From an uncultured Bacteroides sp. (GTDB taxonomy: Bacteria; Bacteroidota; Bacteroidia; Bacteroidales; Bacteroidaceae), in the NCBI GenBank assembly GCA_902388495.1, contig CABMPP010000027.1:1-53991 (forward strand): a DNA stretch of 53,991 nucleotides, given 5' to 3'. The position numbers and the translations under genes were made by a program. Each line of letters starts with the position of its first letter. Position 1 is the first letter of the stretch. Under the pieces are notes generated by a model, which saw only the letters and a list, made by a program, of their open reading frames with translations, did not search any database and was not told the origin of the DNA. This document shows positions 40,377 to 48,339 of this stretch, piece after piece.

Positions 40377-43061
40377 ATGACTGCAAAGAACGACGATTAT
40401 TTTCATTTGGGCCTTACTGATCAAGAAGTCCTCCAAAGCCGGGAGAAACATGGTGTTAACCTGCTGACGCCACCCAAGCGTCCTTCTCTCCTCAAACTCT
40501 ATCTGGAAAAATTTGAAGATCCTGTTGTACGGGTATTACTCGTTGCGGCTGTGTTCTCCCTTATCATCTCGATTATTGAGAATGAATATGCTGAAACCGT
40601 CGGTATCATAGCTGCTATCCTGCTGGCAACCGGTATTGGCTTCTATTTTGAATATGATGCGAACAAGAAGTTTGATTTGCTGAACGCCGTCAATGAAGAG
40701 ACTTTGGTAAAGGTGATTCGTAATGGGCGTATTCAGGAGATTCCCCGTAAGGATGTGGTAGTCGGTGATATTGTGGTACTGGAAACCGGTGAGGAGATCC
40801 CTGCCGATGGAGAACTGATAGAAGCCATCTCCTTACAGGTGAATGAATCGAACCTGACCGGAGAGCCGGTAATTAATAAAACAACGGTAGAGGCGGATTT
40901 TGATGAAGAAGCTACGTATGCCTCCAATCTGGTGATGCGTGGCACGACTGTGGTCGACGGTCACGGATCGATGAAAGTACTTCGTGTGGGAGATGCCACG
41001 GAGATTGGGAAAGTGGCACGTCAGAGTACGGAGCAGAGTACGGAACCTACGCCCCTTAATATCCAGTTGACTAAGCTGGCTAACCTGATAGGTAAAATCG
41101 GTTTTACCGTAGCGGGGCTTGCTTTCCTTATTTTCTTTATAAAAGATGTAGTACTCTATTTTGATTTTGGAGCTCTGAATGGCTGGCATGACTGGTTGCC
41201 GGTGTTGGAGCGTACCCTGAAATACTTCATGATGGCGGTCACCTTGATTGTGGTCGCCGTCCCCGAAGGGTTACCTATGAGCGTAACGCTCAGTCTGGCC
41301 CTGAATATGCGCCGTATGCTTGCTACCAATAACCTGGTTCGTAAGATGCACGCTTGCGAAACGATGGGAGCCATTACCGTGATTTGTACAGATAAGACCG
41401 GTACGTTGACGCAGAACCTGATGCAGGTGCACGAGCCTAACTTCTATGGTTTGAAGGATGGCGGGAAGTTGGCAGATGACGATATCAGCAAATTGATAGC
41501 AGAGGGAATCAGTGCTAACTCGACTGCTTTTCTTGAAGAGACGGGAGAGGGAGAAAAGCCAAAAGGGGTGGGCAATCCCACTGAGGTTGCTTTGTTGCTG
41601 TGGCTGAACGGTCAGAACCGTAACTATCTTGAACTCAGAGAAAGGGCGCAGGTACTCGACCAATTGACGTTCTCTACCGAGCGTAAGTTTATGGCTACTT
41701 TGGTGAAGTCTCCGCTGATAGGCAAGAAAGTGCTATATATAAAAGGTGCGCCTGAGATTGTGCTTGGCAAATGCAAAGAGGTGATTCTTGACGGTCGTCG
41801 TGTGGATAGTGTGGAATACCGTTCCACTGTCGAAGCGCAGTTGCTGAGTTATCAGAATATGGCTATGCGTACACTTGGTTTTGCATTCCGGATAGTAGAG
41901 GACAACGAACCGGACGATTGTGTGGCCCTTGTGTCGGAAAACAACTTGAACTTCCTTGGTGTGGTTGCTATTTCCGATCCTATACGTCCCGATGTACCCG
42001 CAGCGGTGGCTAAGTGCCAGTCGGCAGGTATCGGTATTAAGATTGTTACCGGAGATACTCCGGGCACAGCAACTGAGATTGCACGCCAGATCGGATTGTG
42101 GAAACCGGAAGATACGGAGCGTAACCGCATAACGGGAGTTGCTTTCGCCGAACTGAGCGATGAAGAAGCCCTGAATAGAGTGATGGATCTGAAAATCATG
42201 TCCCGCGCCCGTCCTACCGACAAGCAGCGCCTGGTGCAGTTGCTCCAGCAGAAAGGAGCCGTAGTAGCTGTGACCGGTGACGGAACCAATGATGCCCCGG
42301 CACTTAATCATGCACAGGTGGGACTTTCAATGGGTACCGGAACTTCCGTAGCCAAAGAGGCCAGTGATATCACCTTACTCGATGATTCTTTCAACAGTAT
42401 CGGAACCGCCGTGATGTGGGGGCGTTCGCTGTACAAGAACATCCAGCGTTTCATTGTATTCCAGTTGACCATTAACTTTGTGGCACTTCTCATCGTATTG
42501 CTCGGTTCTATTGTAGGAACGGAGTTGCCACTGACTGTTACTCAAATGTTATGGGTAAACCTCATCATGGATACGTTTGCCGCATTAGCTCTGGCCTCTA
42601 TTCCGCCAAGCGAAAGCGTTATGAATGATAAACCACGCCGTAGTACTGATTTTATTATCAGCAAAGCGATGCGGCAAAATATATTCGGTGTCGGTACAGT
42701 CTTTCTGGTGGTGCTGATGGCAATGATATATTACTTCACAAATGCCGATGGAGGAATGACGGTACAGCGGTTGACCGTTTTCTTCACCTTCTTTGTGATG
42801 CTCCAGTTCTGGAACCTGTTCAACGCCCGTGTGTTTGGCACTACCGACTCAGCATTCAAAGGTCTTGCGAAATCATACGGTATGGAGCTGATAGTACTGG
42901 CTATTCTGGGCGGACAGTTCCTCATTGTACAGTTCGGTGGGGCTGTATTCCGTACAGAGCCGCTTGACTGGCAAACATGGCTTATCATCATCGGTTCTTC
43001 CTCTCTCGTCTTATGGATTGGTGAACTGATCCGATTTGTCAAACGTTTAACTCAGAAATGA
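40377..43061 (+). CDS. Calcium-translocating P-type ATPase (P2B, PMCA-type)
   Basis: An 894-residue inner-membrane cation pump. It has a cation ATPase N-terminus (LGLTDQEVLQSREKHGVN), an actuator with NLTGEPV (TGE loop, about 158-164), the M4 motif VPEGLPMSVTLSLA (about 297-310) that binds Ca, and the phosphorylated Asp in ICTDKTGTLTQN (about 338). The nucleotide domain has KGAPEIVL, and the hinge GDGTNDAPAL is near 635. M6 has NLIMDTFAALALA, matching the N-x2-D Ca ligands of PMCA-type pumps. Calcium export is the likely function. Length is normal. Confidence 0.93.
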   Translation: MTAKNDDYFHLGLTDQEVLQSREKHGVNLLTPPKRPSLLKLYLEKFEDPVVRVLLVAAVFSLIISIIENEYAETVGIIAAILLATGIGFYFEYDANKKFDLLNAVNEETLVKVIRNGRIQEIPRKDVVVGDIVVLETGEEIPADGELIEAISLQVNESNLTGEPVINKTTVEADFDEEATYASNLVMRGTTVVDGHGSMKVLRVGDATEIGKVARQSTEQSTEPTPLNIQLTKLANLIGKIGFTVAGLAFLIFFIKDVVLYFDFGALNGWHDWLPVLERTLKYFMMAVTLIVVAVPEGLPMSVTLSLALNMRRMLATNNLVRKMHACETMGAITVICTDKTGTLTQNLMQVHEPNFYGLKDGGKLADDDISKLIAEGISANSTAFLEETGEGEKPKGVGNPTEVALLLWLNGQNRNYLELRERAQVLDQLTFSTERKFMATLVKSPLIGKKVLYIKGAPEIVLGKCKEVILDGRRVDSVEYRSTVEAQLLSYQNMAMRTLGFAFRIVEDNEPDDCVALVSENNLNFLGVVAISDPIRPDVPAAVAKCQSAGIGIKIVTGDTPGTATEIARQIGLWKPEDTERNRITGVAFAELSDEEALNRVMDLKIMSRARPTDKQRLVQLLQQKGAVVAVTGDGTNDAPALNHAQVGLSMGTGTSVAKEASDITLLDDSFNSIGTAVMWGRSLYKNIQRFIVFQLTINFVALLIVLLGSIVGTELPLTVTQMLWVNLIMDTFAALALASIPPSESVMNDKPRRSTDFIISKAMRQNIFGVGTVFLVVLMAMIYYFTNADGGMTVQRLTVFFTFFVMLQFWNLFNARVFGTTDSAFKGLAKSYGMELIVLAILGGQFLIVQFGGAVFRTEPLDWQTWLIIIGSSSLVLWIGELIRFVKRLTQK

Positions 43062-43070
43062 AATAAGAGG

Positions 43071-43117
43071 GGTCTCACCCCATCCTTTCTCAAAGGAAGA
43101 GGGGATGGGGTGAGACC
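43071..43117. repeat. Inverted repeat between the ATPase and HAD genes
   Basis: GGTCTCACCCCATCC (43071-43085) and GGATGGGGTGAGACC (43103-43117) are exact reverse complements, and the loop is purine/pyrimidine-biased. No U-tract follows. It occupies most of the 72-base gap. Composition resembles the arms of the 14091-14652 element but I see no long identity. Confidence 0.75.
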
Positions 43118-43133
43118 TTAAAACAATATAGAG

Positions 43134-43760
43134 ATGAAAAGAAAAGGAATTAAAAACCTTATTTTTGATTTTGGTGGTGTATTGATCAATCTCGACCGTC
43201 AGCGTTGTGTGGAGAACTTCCGGAAGTTGGGATTAGAGAAAGTAGACGAATTGTTAGGTATGTATTCTCAGCAAGGGATCTTTATGCAGCATGAAAAAGG
43301 ATTGATCTCGTCGGCTGAATTTCGTGAGAATATCCGTGGACTGCTCACAAAAAAAGTGACTGACGAGCAAATCGATGCTGCCTGGAATAGTTTTCTGGTA
43401 GATATCCCTCGCTTTAAACTCGACATGTTGCTGAAGCTCCGCGAAAAATATGTGGTCTATCTGCTGAGCAATACCAACGAGATACATTGGAAGTGGGCAT
43501 GCGAGCACGCATTTCCGTATCGGGGCTTCCGTGTGGAAGACTATTTTGAGAAGATGTACCTTTCGTATGAAATGAAAATGGTGAAGCCTGCCGAAGAGAT
43601 TTTCCGGGGGGTACTTGAAGACGCAAACCTTGATCCGCACGAAACTTTTTTCATCGATGACTCCGAGGCCAACTGCCAGGGAGCCCAGGCATTGGGCATC
43701 TCTACTTATACGGTAAAATCCGGTGAAGACTGGAGGCCACTTTTTGCCGGAGATAAATAA
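43134..43760 (+). CDS. HAD-superfamily phosphatase (epoxide-hydrolase/YihX-like subfamily)
   Basis: A 208-residue cytoplasmic hydrolase. The catalytic motif I is IFDFGGVLINLDR (about 9-21; DxxGV form), motif II is LLSNTNEI (about 110) and motif III/IV are KMVKPAEEIF and FIDDSEANCQGAQALG (about 147 and 174). The DFGGV form is found in YihX-type sugar-phosphate phosphatases. The gene ends 15 bases before ribF, so dephosphorylation of a flavin intermediate is a reasonable but unproven idea. Confidence 0.85.
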   Translation: MKRKGIKNLIFDFGGVLINLDRQRCVENFRKLGLEKVDELLGMYSQQGIFMQHEKGLISSAEFRENIRGLLTKKVTDEQIDAAWNSFLVDIPRFKLDMLLKLREKYVVYLLSNTNEIHWKWACEHAFPYRGFRVEDYFEKMYLSYEMKMVKPAEEIFRGVLEDANLDPHETFFIDDSEANCQGAQALGISTYTVKSGEDWRPLFAGDK

Positions 43761-43775
43761 TTTAGAAGACATAGC

Positions 43776-44705
43776 ATGCAGATAATCCATAATATACCGG
43801 CATTTACACCCGAACCTTGTGTAGCTACCATCGGCTTTTTCGACGGAGTGCATACAGGGCATCGTTTCCTGATCAAGCAAGTCAGAGAGCTGGCTGCCGC
43901 TCGTGGATTGCGCTCTGCATTAATTACCTTCCCTGTTCATCCCCGTAAGGTGATGAAAGCGGATTATCGTCCGGAACTGCTGACTACTCCGGAAGAAAAG
44001 CGGACACTGCTCGAGGAAACAGGGGTGGACTATTGTTTCATGCTTGACTTTACGCAGGAAGTATCGCGCCTGACTGCCCGCGAGTTTATGTCTGATCTTT
44101 TAAGAGACCGTTATCGGGTGCAGACACTCGTCATCGGCTATGACCATCGCTTTGGGCACAACCGTAGTGAAGGTTTCGAAGACTATTGCCGTTATGGTTC
44201 CGAGATGGGCATAGAGGTAATCCGCGCCCGTGCCTGTGTGTGTGATGATCTTCATGTAAGCTCTTCCGTCATTCGCAAGATGCTGCATCAGGGTGAAGTC
44301 GATATGGCGTCCCGTTGTCTGGGTTACGACTATTTTCTGGATGGTACGGTGGTGAGTGGCTATCAAGTGGGACGTAAGATCGGATTTCCTACAGCCAACC
44401 TCAGTGTGGACGATCCTGATAAGTTGATTCCTGCCGATGGTGTTTATGCGGTTCATGTCACATTCGATGGGCGTACCTATAACGGTATGTTGAATATCGG
44501 TACCCGCCCCACGATAGGAAATGGTCCCGAGCGTTCGATAGAGGTGAACATCCTTCATTTCCATTCAAATATTTACGATAAGTTTATCCGTATTTCTTTT
44601 GTGAAGTATCTCCGTCCGGAACTGAAGTTCGATGGGATTGACGGGCTGATAGCTCAACTTCATCGGGATGCGGCCGATGTAGAAGCTCTTTTGGGGAATA
44701 AATAA
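43776..44705 (+). CDS. ribF: Bifunctional riboflavin kinase/FAD synthetase RibF
   Basis: A 309-residue cytoplasmic enzyme making FMN and FAD from riboflavin. The N-terminal adenylyltransferase has IGFFDGVHTGHRFLI (about 20-34), GYDHRFGHNR (about 121-130) and SSSVIRKMLHQGEV (about 163-176). The C-terminal kinase has GRKIGFPTANL (about 199-209) and NIGTRPTIG. Length is normal. The stop codon overlaps a 20-base perfect palindrome. Confidence 0.96.
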   Translation: MQIIHNIPAFTPEPCVATIGFFDGVHTGHRFLIKQVRELAAARGLRSALITFPVHPRKVMKADYRPELLTTPEEKRTLLEETGVDYCFMLDFTQEVSRLTAREFMSDLLRDRYRVQTLVIGYDHRFGHNRSEGFEDYCRYGSEMGIEVIRARACVCDDLHVSSSVIRKMLHQGEVDMASRCLGYDYFLDGTVVSGYQVGRKIGFPTANLSVDDPDKLIPADGVYAVHVTFDGRTYNGMLNIGTRPTIGNGPERSIEVNILHFHSNIYDKFIRISFVKYLRPELKFDGIDGLIAQLHRDAADVEALLGNK

Positions 44706-44723
44706 AATGTCAATTGACATTTT
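44704..44723. repeat. 20-base perfect palindrome at the end of ribF
   Basis: AAAATGTCAATTGACATTTT is self-complementary and overlaps the ribF stop codon by two bases. GTATTTCCTG follows without a long U-run; it may still act as a short terminator or a protein-binding site. Confidence 0.7.
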
Positions 44724-44768
44724 GTATTTCCTGTTTGCCTTTGAGCCGGCTATATGCGCCCTTCTTAA

Positions 44769-44869
44769 TATCGAAAAACATGCTATATTTATTGTTTATC
44801 GATAAATAATTGTCGGATTTCTTGTTTAAGTGGAAATTAATATCAATCTTTGCATATCGAAAAACGATA
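44769..44869 (+). promoter_or_regulatory. TATCG-type operator sites around the promoter of the 42-residue peptide
   Basis: TATCGAAAAACA (about 44769), TTTATCGATAAA (44795-44806) and TATCGAAAAACGATA (44855-44869). The last two are inverted repeats with TATCG/CGATA halves. The third overlaps the expected transcription start, a classic repressor position. Confidence 0.5.
44822..44852 (+). promoter_or_regulatory. Promoter of the 42-residue peptide
   Basis: TTG (44822-44824), 20 bases and AATCTTTG (44845-44852), one mismatch from TAnnTTTG. Expected start is near 44858, inside the third TATCG site. Confidence 0.55.
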
Positions 44870-44911
44870 AATTATTATTGAATAACATAACGAATCTCCA
44901 AAGTCAATCTT

Positions 44912-45040
44912 ATGGGAAAGTCATTGATGAGCATTACGATGTTGGTAGTATCCATCTCTATGTTAGCTTTGTTTGTGTGTAGCTCTGTTTTGCACGGACA
45001 TGGTACAAATCACCCTGCTACTGAAACGGTAGTCAATTAA
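44912..45040 (+). CDS. 42-residue single-helix membrane peptide
   Basis: ATG at 44912, TAA at 45038. The peptide starts MGKSLMSITMLVVSISMLAL, one hydrophobic helix (about 8-27), and ends with a His/Asn/Thr-rich hydrophilic tail. It has a matched promoter and operator upstream, and the -7 box of the next gene follows its stop directly. I do not recognise a family. It could be a small regulatory peptide of the CPBP/DUF2975/XRE cluster. Confidence 0.5.
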   Translation: MGKSLMSITMLVVSISMLALFVCSSVLHGHGTNHPATETVVN

Positions 45041-45046
45041 AACCGT

Positions 45047-45054
45047 TATCTTTG
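45047..45054 (+). promoter_or_regulatory. -7 box of the CPBP protease gene
   Basis: TATCTTTG lies 24 bases before the ATG at 45079. No clear -33 element is seen. Confidence 0.45.
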
Positions 45055-45078
45055 TACATATTTAAAACAGAGAACCGA

Positions 45079-45867
45079 ATGAAAACAGCGATCAAATTAA
45101 TTCTTATTTATTTGGGGATCCAGCTTGTCTGTGGTGGGCTGATAGGTATTCCTTTTACTGTTGTTGCCCGTATGAATGGTGGGAATATGGATGCCACCCG
45201 GATTTCGGAGTTGACACTGGCTCCTTCGATGTTACTTTCCATGGCAGTGATGTTTTTTTATTTATGGAAAGCCCGGTACATACCTAAGGATAAAATGAGC
45301 TGGTCATTCGTTTCGTTACCGTTTCTTACGGTCACTTTTCTGATAGGCTTGTCGATGACTGTTCTGATGGACTTGTTAACTGCTGTTTTATCTTGGGTGC
45401 CTGATGTTCTGGAACAACAGTTTAATGCTTTACAGTCCGGTTGGTTGGGAATTGTGGCCATCACGTTGTTGGGACCGGTTCTTGAGGAACTTTTGTTCCG
45501 TGGTGGTGTCACTAAGGCGTTGCTTGAACGATATTCTCCCCGGAAAGCGATTTTTCTTTCCGCACTTCTTTTCGGAATATTCCATTTGAATCCGGCTCAG
45601 GTAGTTGCCGCCTTCTTCGGAGGCCTTCTGTTGGCGTGGGTTTATTACCGGACGCGGAGCCTGATCCCCTGTATCCTGATACACATTGTGAATAACAGCC
45701 TTTCTGTGATATTGAGCCTGACCTATCCCGATGCGGATACAATTAGCGATGTGACCGATACTACATCTTATTACATACTGATAGCTGTGGCCGCTATGCT
45801 GTTCGTTGGCTGCTTCCTACGGATAAAGCAGGTTACGATTCCGGGAGTGTGGAGAAAGAGTGAGTGA
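45079..45867 (+). CDS. CPBP-family intramembrane metalloprotease (CAAX/ABI type)
   Basis: A 262-residue polytopic membrane protein. The ATG at 45079 (MKTAIKLILIY) is chosen over one at 45052 that overlaps the -7 box. Three conserved motifs are present: EELLFRGGVTKAL (EExxxR, about 138), FGIFHLNPAQ (FxxxH, about 171) and HIVNNSLS (HxxxN, about 206). Members cleave membrane peptides or protect against bacteriocins. The two downstream genes (DUF2975 and XRE) are close and co-directional. Confidence 0.9.
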   Translation: MKTAIKLILIYLGIQLVCGGLIGIPFTVVARMNGGNMDATRISELTLAPSMLLSMAVMFFYLWKARYIPKDKMSWSFVSLPFLTVTFLIGLSMTVLMDLLTAVLSWVPDVLEQQFNALQSGWLGIVAITLLGPVLEELLFRGGVTKALLERYSPRKAIFLSALLFGIFHLNPAQVVAAFFGGLLLAWVYYRTRSLIPCILIHIVNNSLSVILSLTYPDADTISDVTDTTSYYILIAVAAMLFVGCFLRIKQVTIPGVWRKSE

Positions 45868-45902
45868 AACTAAACTATGAAGATTGAAAAACAAGTCATA
45901 AT

Positions 45903-46541
45903 ATGAAAAGAAGATTGAACATACTATGTTTACTGGTATTTCTGGTATTCTGTTATTCGGTATTCAACATGGGGCGTGATTTCGGTCATGGCTTTTCCGA
46001 GGGCATGAAGATAAGCCATTCCGGCAATGAAAGTGTGGAACAGGCTATTAACCTTCGCATTGCTACGTTGATGCCCGAAGATTTTTCGTCGTTTAAAGAT
46101 TCTGTTTACAATGAACGGACCCAATCTTATGTGCCTGTTGCTTACACACAGTTGATCACGAATGTAAAAGTGGATAGGAGCACCTGGCTGATGGTTGCGC
46201 AAGTGCTCTCCGGGCTTCTTGCCATTTTGGCCGTAATAGCATCTACGGTGCTGTTTGTGCAGTTGATTGTTTCTATCAATAAATCGGATATTTTTAATTG
46301 GAAGAATGTTCGTAGGTTACGTTGGTTGGGAGTCACCCTGTTGCTGAGTTTTATTAGTGAAGCGGTGCCGGCTTTGATGAATGATTATGAACTGTCCTCA
46401 GTCTTTTCATTATCCGGCTACTCTATGGAGACAAGTATTGACTCTGTGATGCTGGTCATTTTAGGACTGGTTTCGCTGATTGTAGGCGAAGTATTCGCCA
46501 TCGGGTTAAAGATGAAAGAGGAGCAAGACCTTACCATCTGA
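45903..46541 (+). CDS. DUF2975-family membrane protein
   Basis: A 212-residue membrane protein with about four TM helices (about 7-24, 98-124, 139-158 and 180-203). DUF2975 proteins are typically encoded directly upstream of a small XRE regulator, as here (28 bases to the next gene), and are thought to control it from the membrane. The soluble stretch between helices 1 and 2 (about 25-95) would be outside the cytoplasm. The signal is unknown. Confidence 0.8.
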   Translation: MKRRLNILCLLVFLVFCYSVFNMGRDFGHGFSEGMKISHSGNESVEQAINLRIATLMPEDFSSFKDSVYNERTQSYVPVAYTQLITNVKVDRSTWLMVAQVLSGLLAILAVIASTVLFVQLIVSINKSDIFNWKNVRRLRWLGVTLLLSFISEAVPALMNDYELSSVFSLSGYSMETSIDSVMLVILGLVSLIVGEVFAIGLKMKEEQDLTI

Positions 46542-46569
46542 ATCCGGACACTGAAAAATTAATGGAATT

Positions 46570-46788
46570 ATGGCTATAATAGTAAACCTTGACATTATGA
46601 TGGCCCGAAGAAAGATATCTTTGGGGGAGTTGGCGGAGAAGATAGACATTACACCTGCCAACCTTTCTATCCTGAAAACGGGAAAGGCCAAAGCGATTCG
46701 TTTTTCTACCCTTGAGGCAATCTGCAAAGTACTCGATTGCCAACCGGGGGATATTCTGGAATATCAAGTGGATGAAAAAGATCCTTGA
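46570..46788 (+). CDS. Small XRE-type HTH regulator (YozG-like)
   Basis: A 72-residue DNA-binding protein consisting of one helix-turn-helix: ISLGELAEKIDITPANLSIL (about 18-37) followed by FSTLEAICKVLDCQPGDILEY. This length and ending are typical of the YozG/HTH_26 group that pairs with DUF2975. It probably controls its own cluster; the TATCG sites upstream of the 42-residue peptide are candidate targets. Confidence 0.88.
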   Translation: MAIIVNLDIMMARRKISLGELAEKIDITPANLSILKTGKAKAIRFSTLEAICKVLDCQPGDILEYQVDEKDP

Positions 46789-46793
46789 TTTGC

Positions 46794-46826
46794 CACAGCG
46801 GACCTTCTGTGTGTCCACTGTGGCGA
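46794..46826. terminator. Hairpin between convergent XRE and sufE genes (short TTCACCACAGA relative)
   Basis: GCCACAGCGGAC and GTCCACTGTGGC pair with one mismatch across CTTCTGTGT. The sequence resembles a shrunken copy of the TTCACCACAGA repeat family and probably ends transcription in both directions. Confidence 0.55.
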
Positions 46827-46841
46827 TATAGAATGAGGAGA

Positions 46842-47270
46842 TTAACCTTTTGTCCCTTTGGCTTTGAATGCCAATGCGTACATTCGCATTTGTTTTACCA
46901 TGGATAGCAGACCGTTGCTGCGGGTGGGCGATAAATGATCTTTCAGCCCGATGCGGTCGATGAAGTAAAGTTCCGAATTCAGAATCTCGTCCGGCGTATG
47001 TCCCGAAACAACTTTTATCAGCAGGGCGATAATACCTTTTACGATCAGTGCATCACTTTCTGCTTTGAAGATCACCTTTCCACCTACCTCGTCTGCCTGA
47101 AGCCACACACGGCTCTGGCAACCTTCAATCAAATTCTGTTCCGTTTTATATTTCTCGTCAAGCGGTTCCTGTTCGTTTCCTAAATCGATAAGCAACTGGT
47201 AGCGGTCCATCCAGTCGTCAAAGTCACTGAACTCGGCAATGACTTCGTCTTGTAATTCGTTGATTGTCAT
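46842..47270 (-). CDS. sufE: SufE-family sulfur acceptor protein
   Basis: A 142-residue cytoplasmic protein that accepts persulfide from a SufS-type cysteine desulfurase for Fe-S cluster assembly. The acceptor Cys is in IEGCQSRVWLQ (about residue 51), and the fold is supported by SDALIVKGIIALL and SPTRSNGLLSMV. The suf genes proper are elsewhere. It starts nine bases after the glutaminyl cyclase stop and is the last gene of the minus-strand run. Confidence 0.93.
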   Translation of the reverse strand: MTINELQDEVIAEFSDFDDWMDRYQLLIDLGNEQEPLDEKYKTEQNLIEGCQSRVWLQADEVGGKVIFKAESDALIVKGIIALLIKVVSGHTPDEILNSELYFIDRIGLKDHLSPTRSNGLLSMVKQMRMYALAFKAKGTKG

Positions 47271-47279
47271 ATTGAATAA

Positions 47280-48284
47280 TTATTTCTCGTTATAGATAAC
47301 TTCCAGTACGGTCTGTCCCACGGCTTTGAGTGTCGATTTGTCGATAACATCCATGTTGTCGTTTACGGTATGCCAAGTCGGTCCGAAGCTGGACAGTTCA
47401 CAATTTTCGTCGTTCGGAATGATGTCGATAGTCGGGATACCGGCCAGCCGATTGATAAACAGATGGTCGTCAGTGATCTGGCCACCTGTTTCGTTAATAA
47501 AGTAACGTCCGTAACCGGCGTCGTTAGCCTTCTTCCATACCTTTTTGTTGACTCCACGGGCAAACTTCTCCGAATACACCTCTTTGAAGAAAGTGGCATC
47601 TTTGCCGCCTACCATATCGAGCAAGATACCGAAACGGGCATTATAGCCTTCCACATGCGGATTGCGTGCCCAGTATTGTGCACCGAGACACCATTGCTCC
47701 TCTAAATGTTCTCCTTTATAGAATTGGGGAGCGCCATAATCTTCTGCGTCCAAAAAGATAATATCGATTCCCAGTTCCGGTTGCTGCTGATTGATCAGTC
47801 GGGCTATTTCAAGCAATACGCCCACACCGCTCGCCCCGTCGTTGGCACCTAATATCGGTGTGTGGTGATTCTTCTCGTTGGGATCATTGTCTGCCCACGG
47901 ACGTGTATCCCAGTGTGCAAAAAGGGCAATGCGTTTTTTGCTTTCGGGTTTGAATGAACCGATGATATTGCGTGCTTTCAGCAGCGTGCCGTCATAGGCG
48001 GGCAGTTCCACATTCTGGTTAGTCACTTTGGCCCCATGTTCTGCCAGTTTAGCAGCCAGATATTCTCCACATGCTGCATGTCCTTTACTGTTCGGGTTGC
48101 GAGGGCCGAAGTCCACTTGTGCCTGTATGTATTTATAGGCGCTGTCTGCATCGAATTGTGGTGCTTTCACGGTTATATTCTTTTCAGGCTCCTGAACTGA
48201 ATTGGTTTTGTTGTTGTTCGTTCCGCAAGAAAAGGCGGATAACAAAATAAAAGCTGTCAGTAATAGCATAGAATTTCTTTTCAT
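47280..48284 (-). CDS. Glutaminyl-peptide cyclotransferase, M28-like lipoprotein
   Basis: A 334-residue lipoprotein (lipobox SAFSC, about residue 20) that probably cyclises N-terminal Gln of exported proteins to pyroglutamate. The M28 fold shows the Zn ligands: HWDTRPWADND (about 122), the Asp in GANDGASGVGVL (about 143), the Glu pair in FLDAEDYG (about 180) and the C-terminal His in GPTWHTVNDNMD (about 310). The WHT-x-x-DN segment resembles the QC-type WHTMDDN rather than plain aminopeptidases. P. gingivalis QC has nearly the same length. A general M28 aminopeptidase is the alternative. It is cotranscribed with sufE. Confidence 0.75.
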   Translation of the reverse strand: MKRNSMLLLTAFILLSAFSCGTNNNKTNSVQEPEKNITVKAPQFDADSAYKYIQAQVDFGPRNPNSKGHAACGEYLAAKLAEHGAKVTNQNVELPAYDGTLLKARNIIGSFKPESKKRIALFAHWDTRPWADNDPNEKNHHTPILGANDGASGVGVLLEIARLINQQQPELGIDIIFLDAEDYGAPQFYKGEHLEEQWCLGAQYWARNPHVEGYNARFGILLDMVGGKDATFFKEVYSEKFARGVNKKVWKKANDAGYGRYFINETGGQITDDHLFINRLAGIPTIDIIPNDENCELSSFGPTWHTVNDNMDVIDKSTLKAVGQTVLEVIYNEK

Positions 48285-48339
48285 AATTATGCTTTTGGGG
48301 TTAAGGCCTCAAAATTAGTCATTTTCGCAGTAGGGTAGG

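Noticed and set aside
44769..44869. Riboswitch after ribF (FMN type)
   Set aside because: The conserved FMN-aptamer segments are absent and the region is A/T-rich with short palindromes and a promoter, so protein-binding sites fit better.
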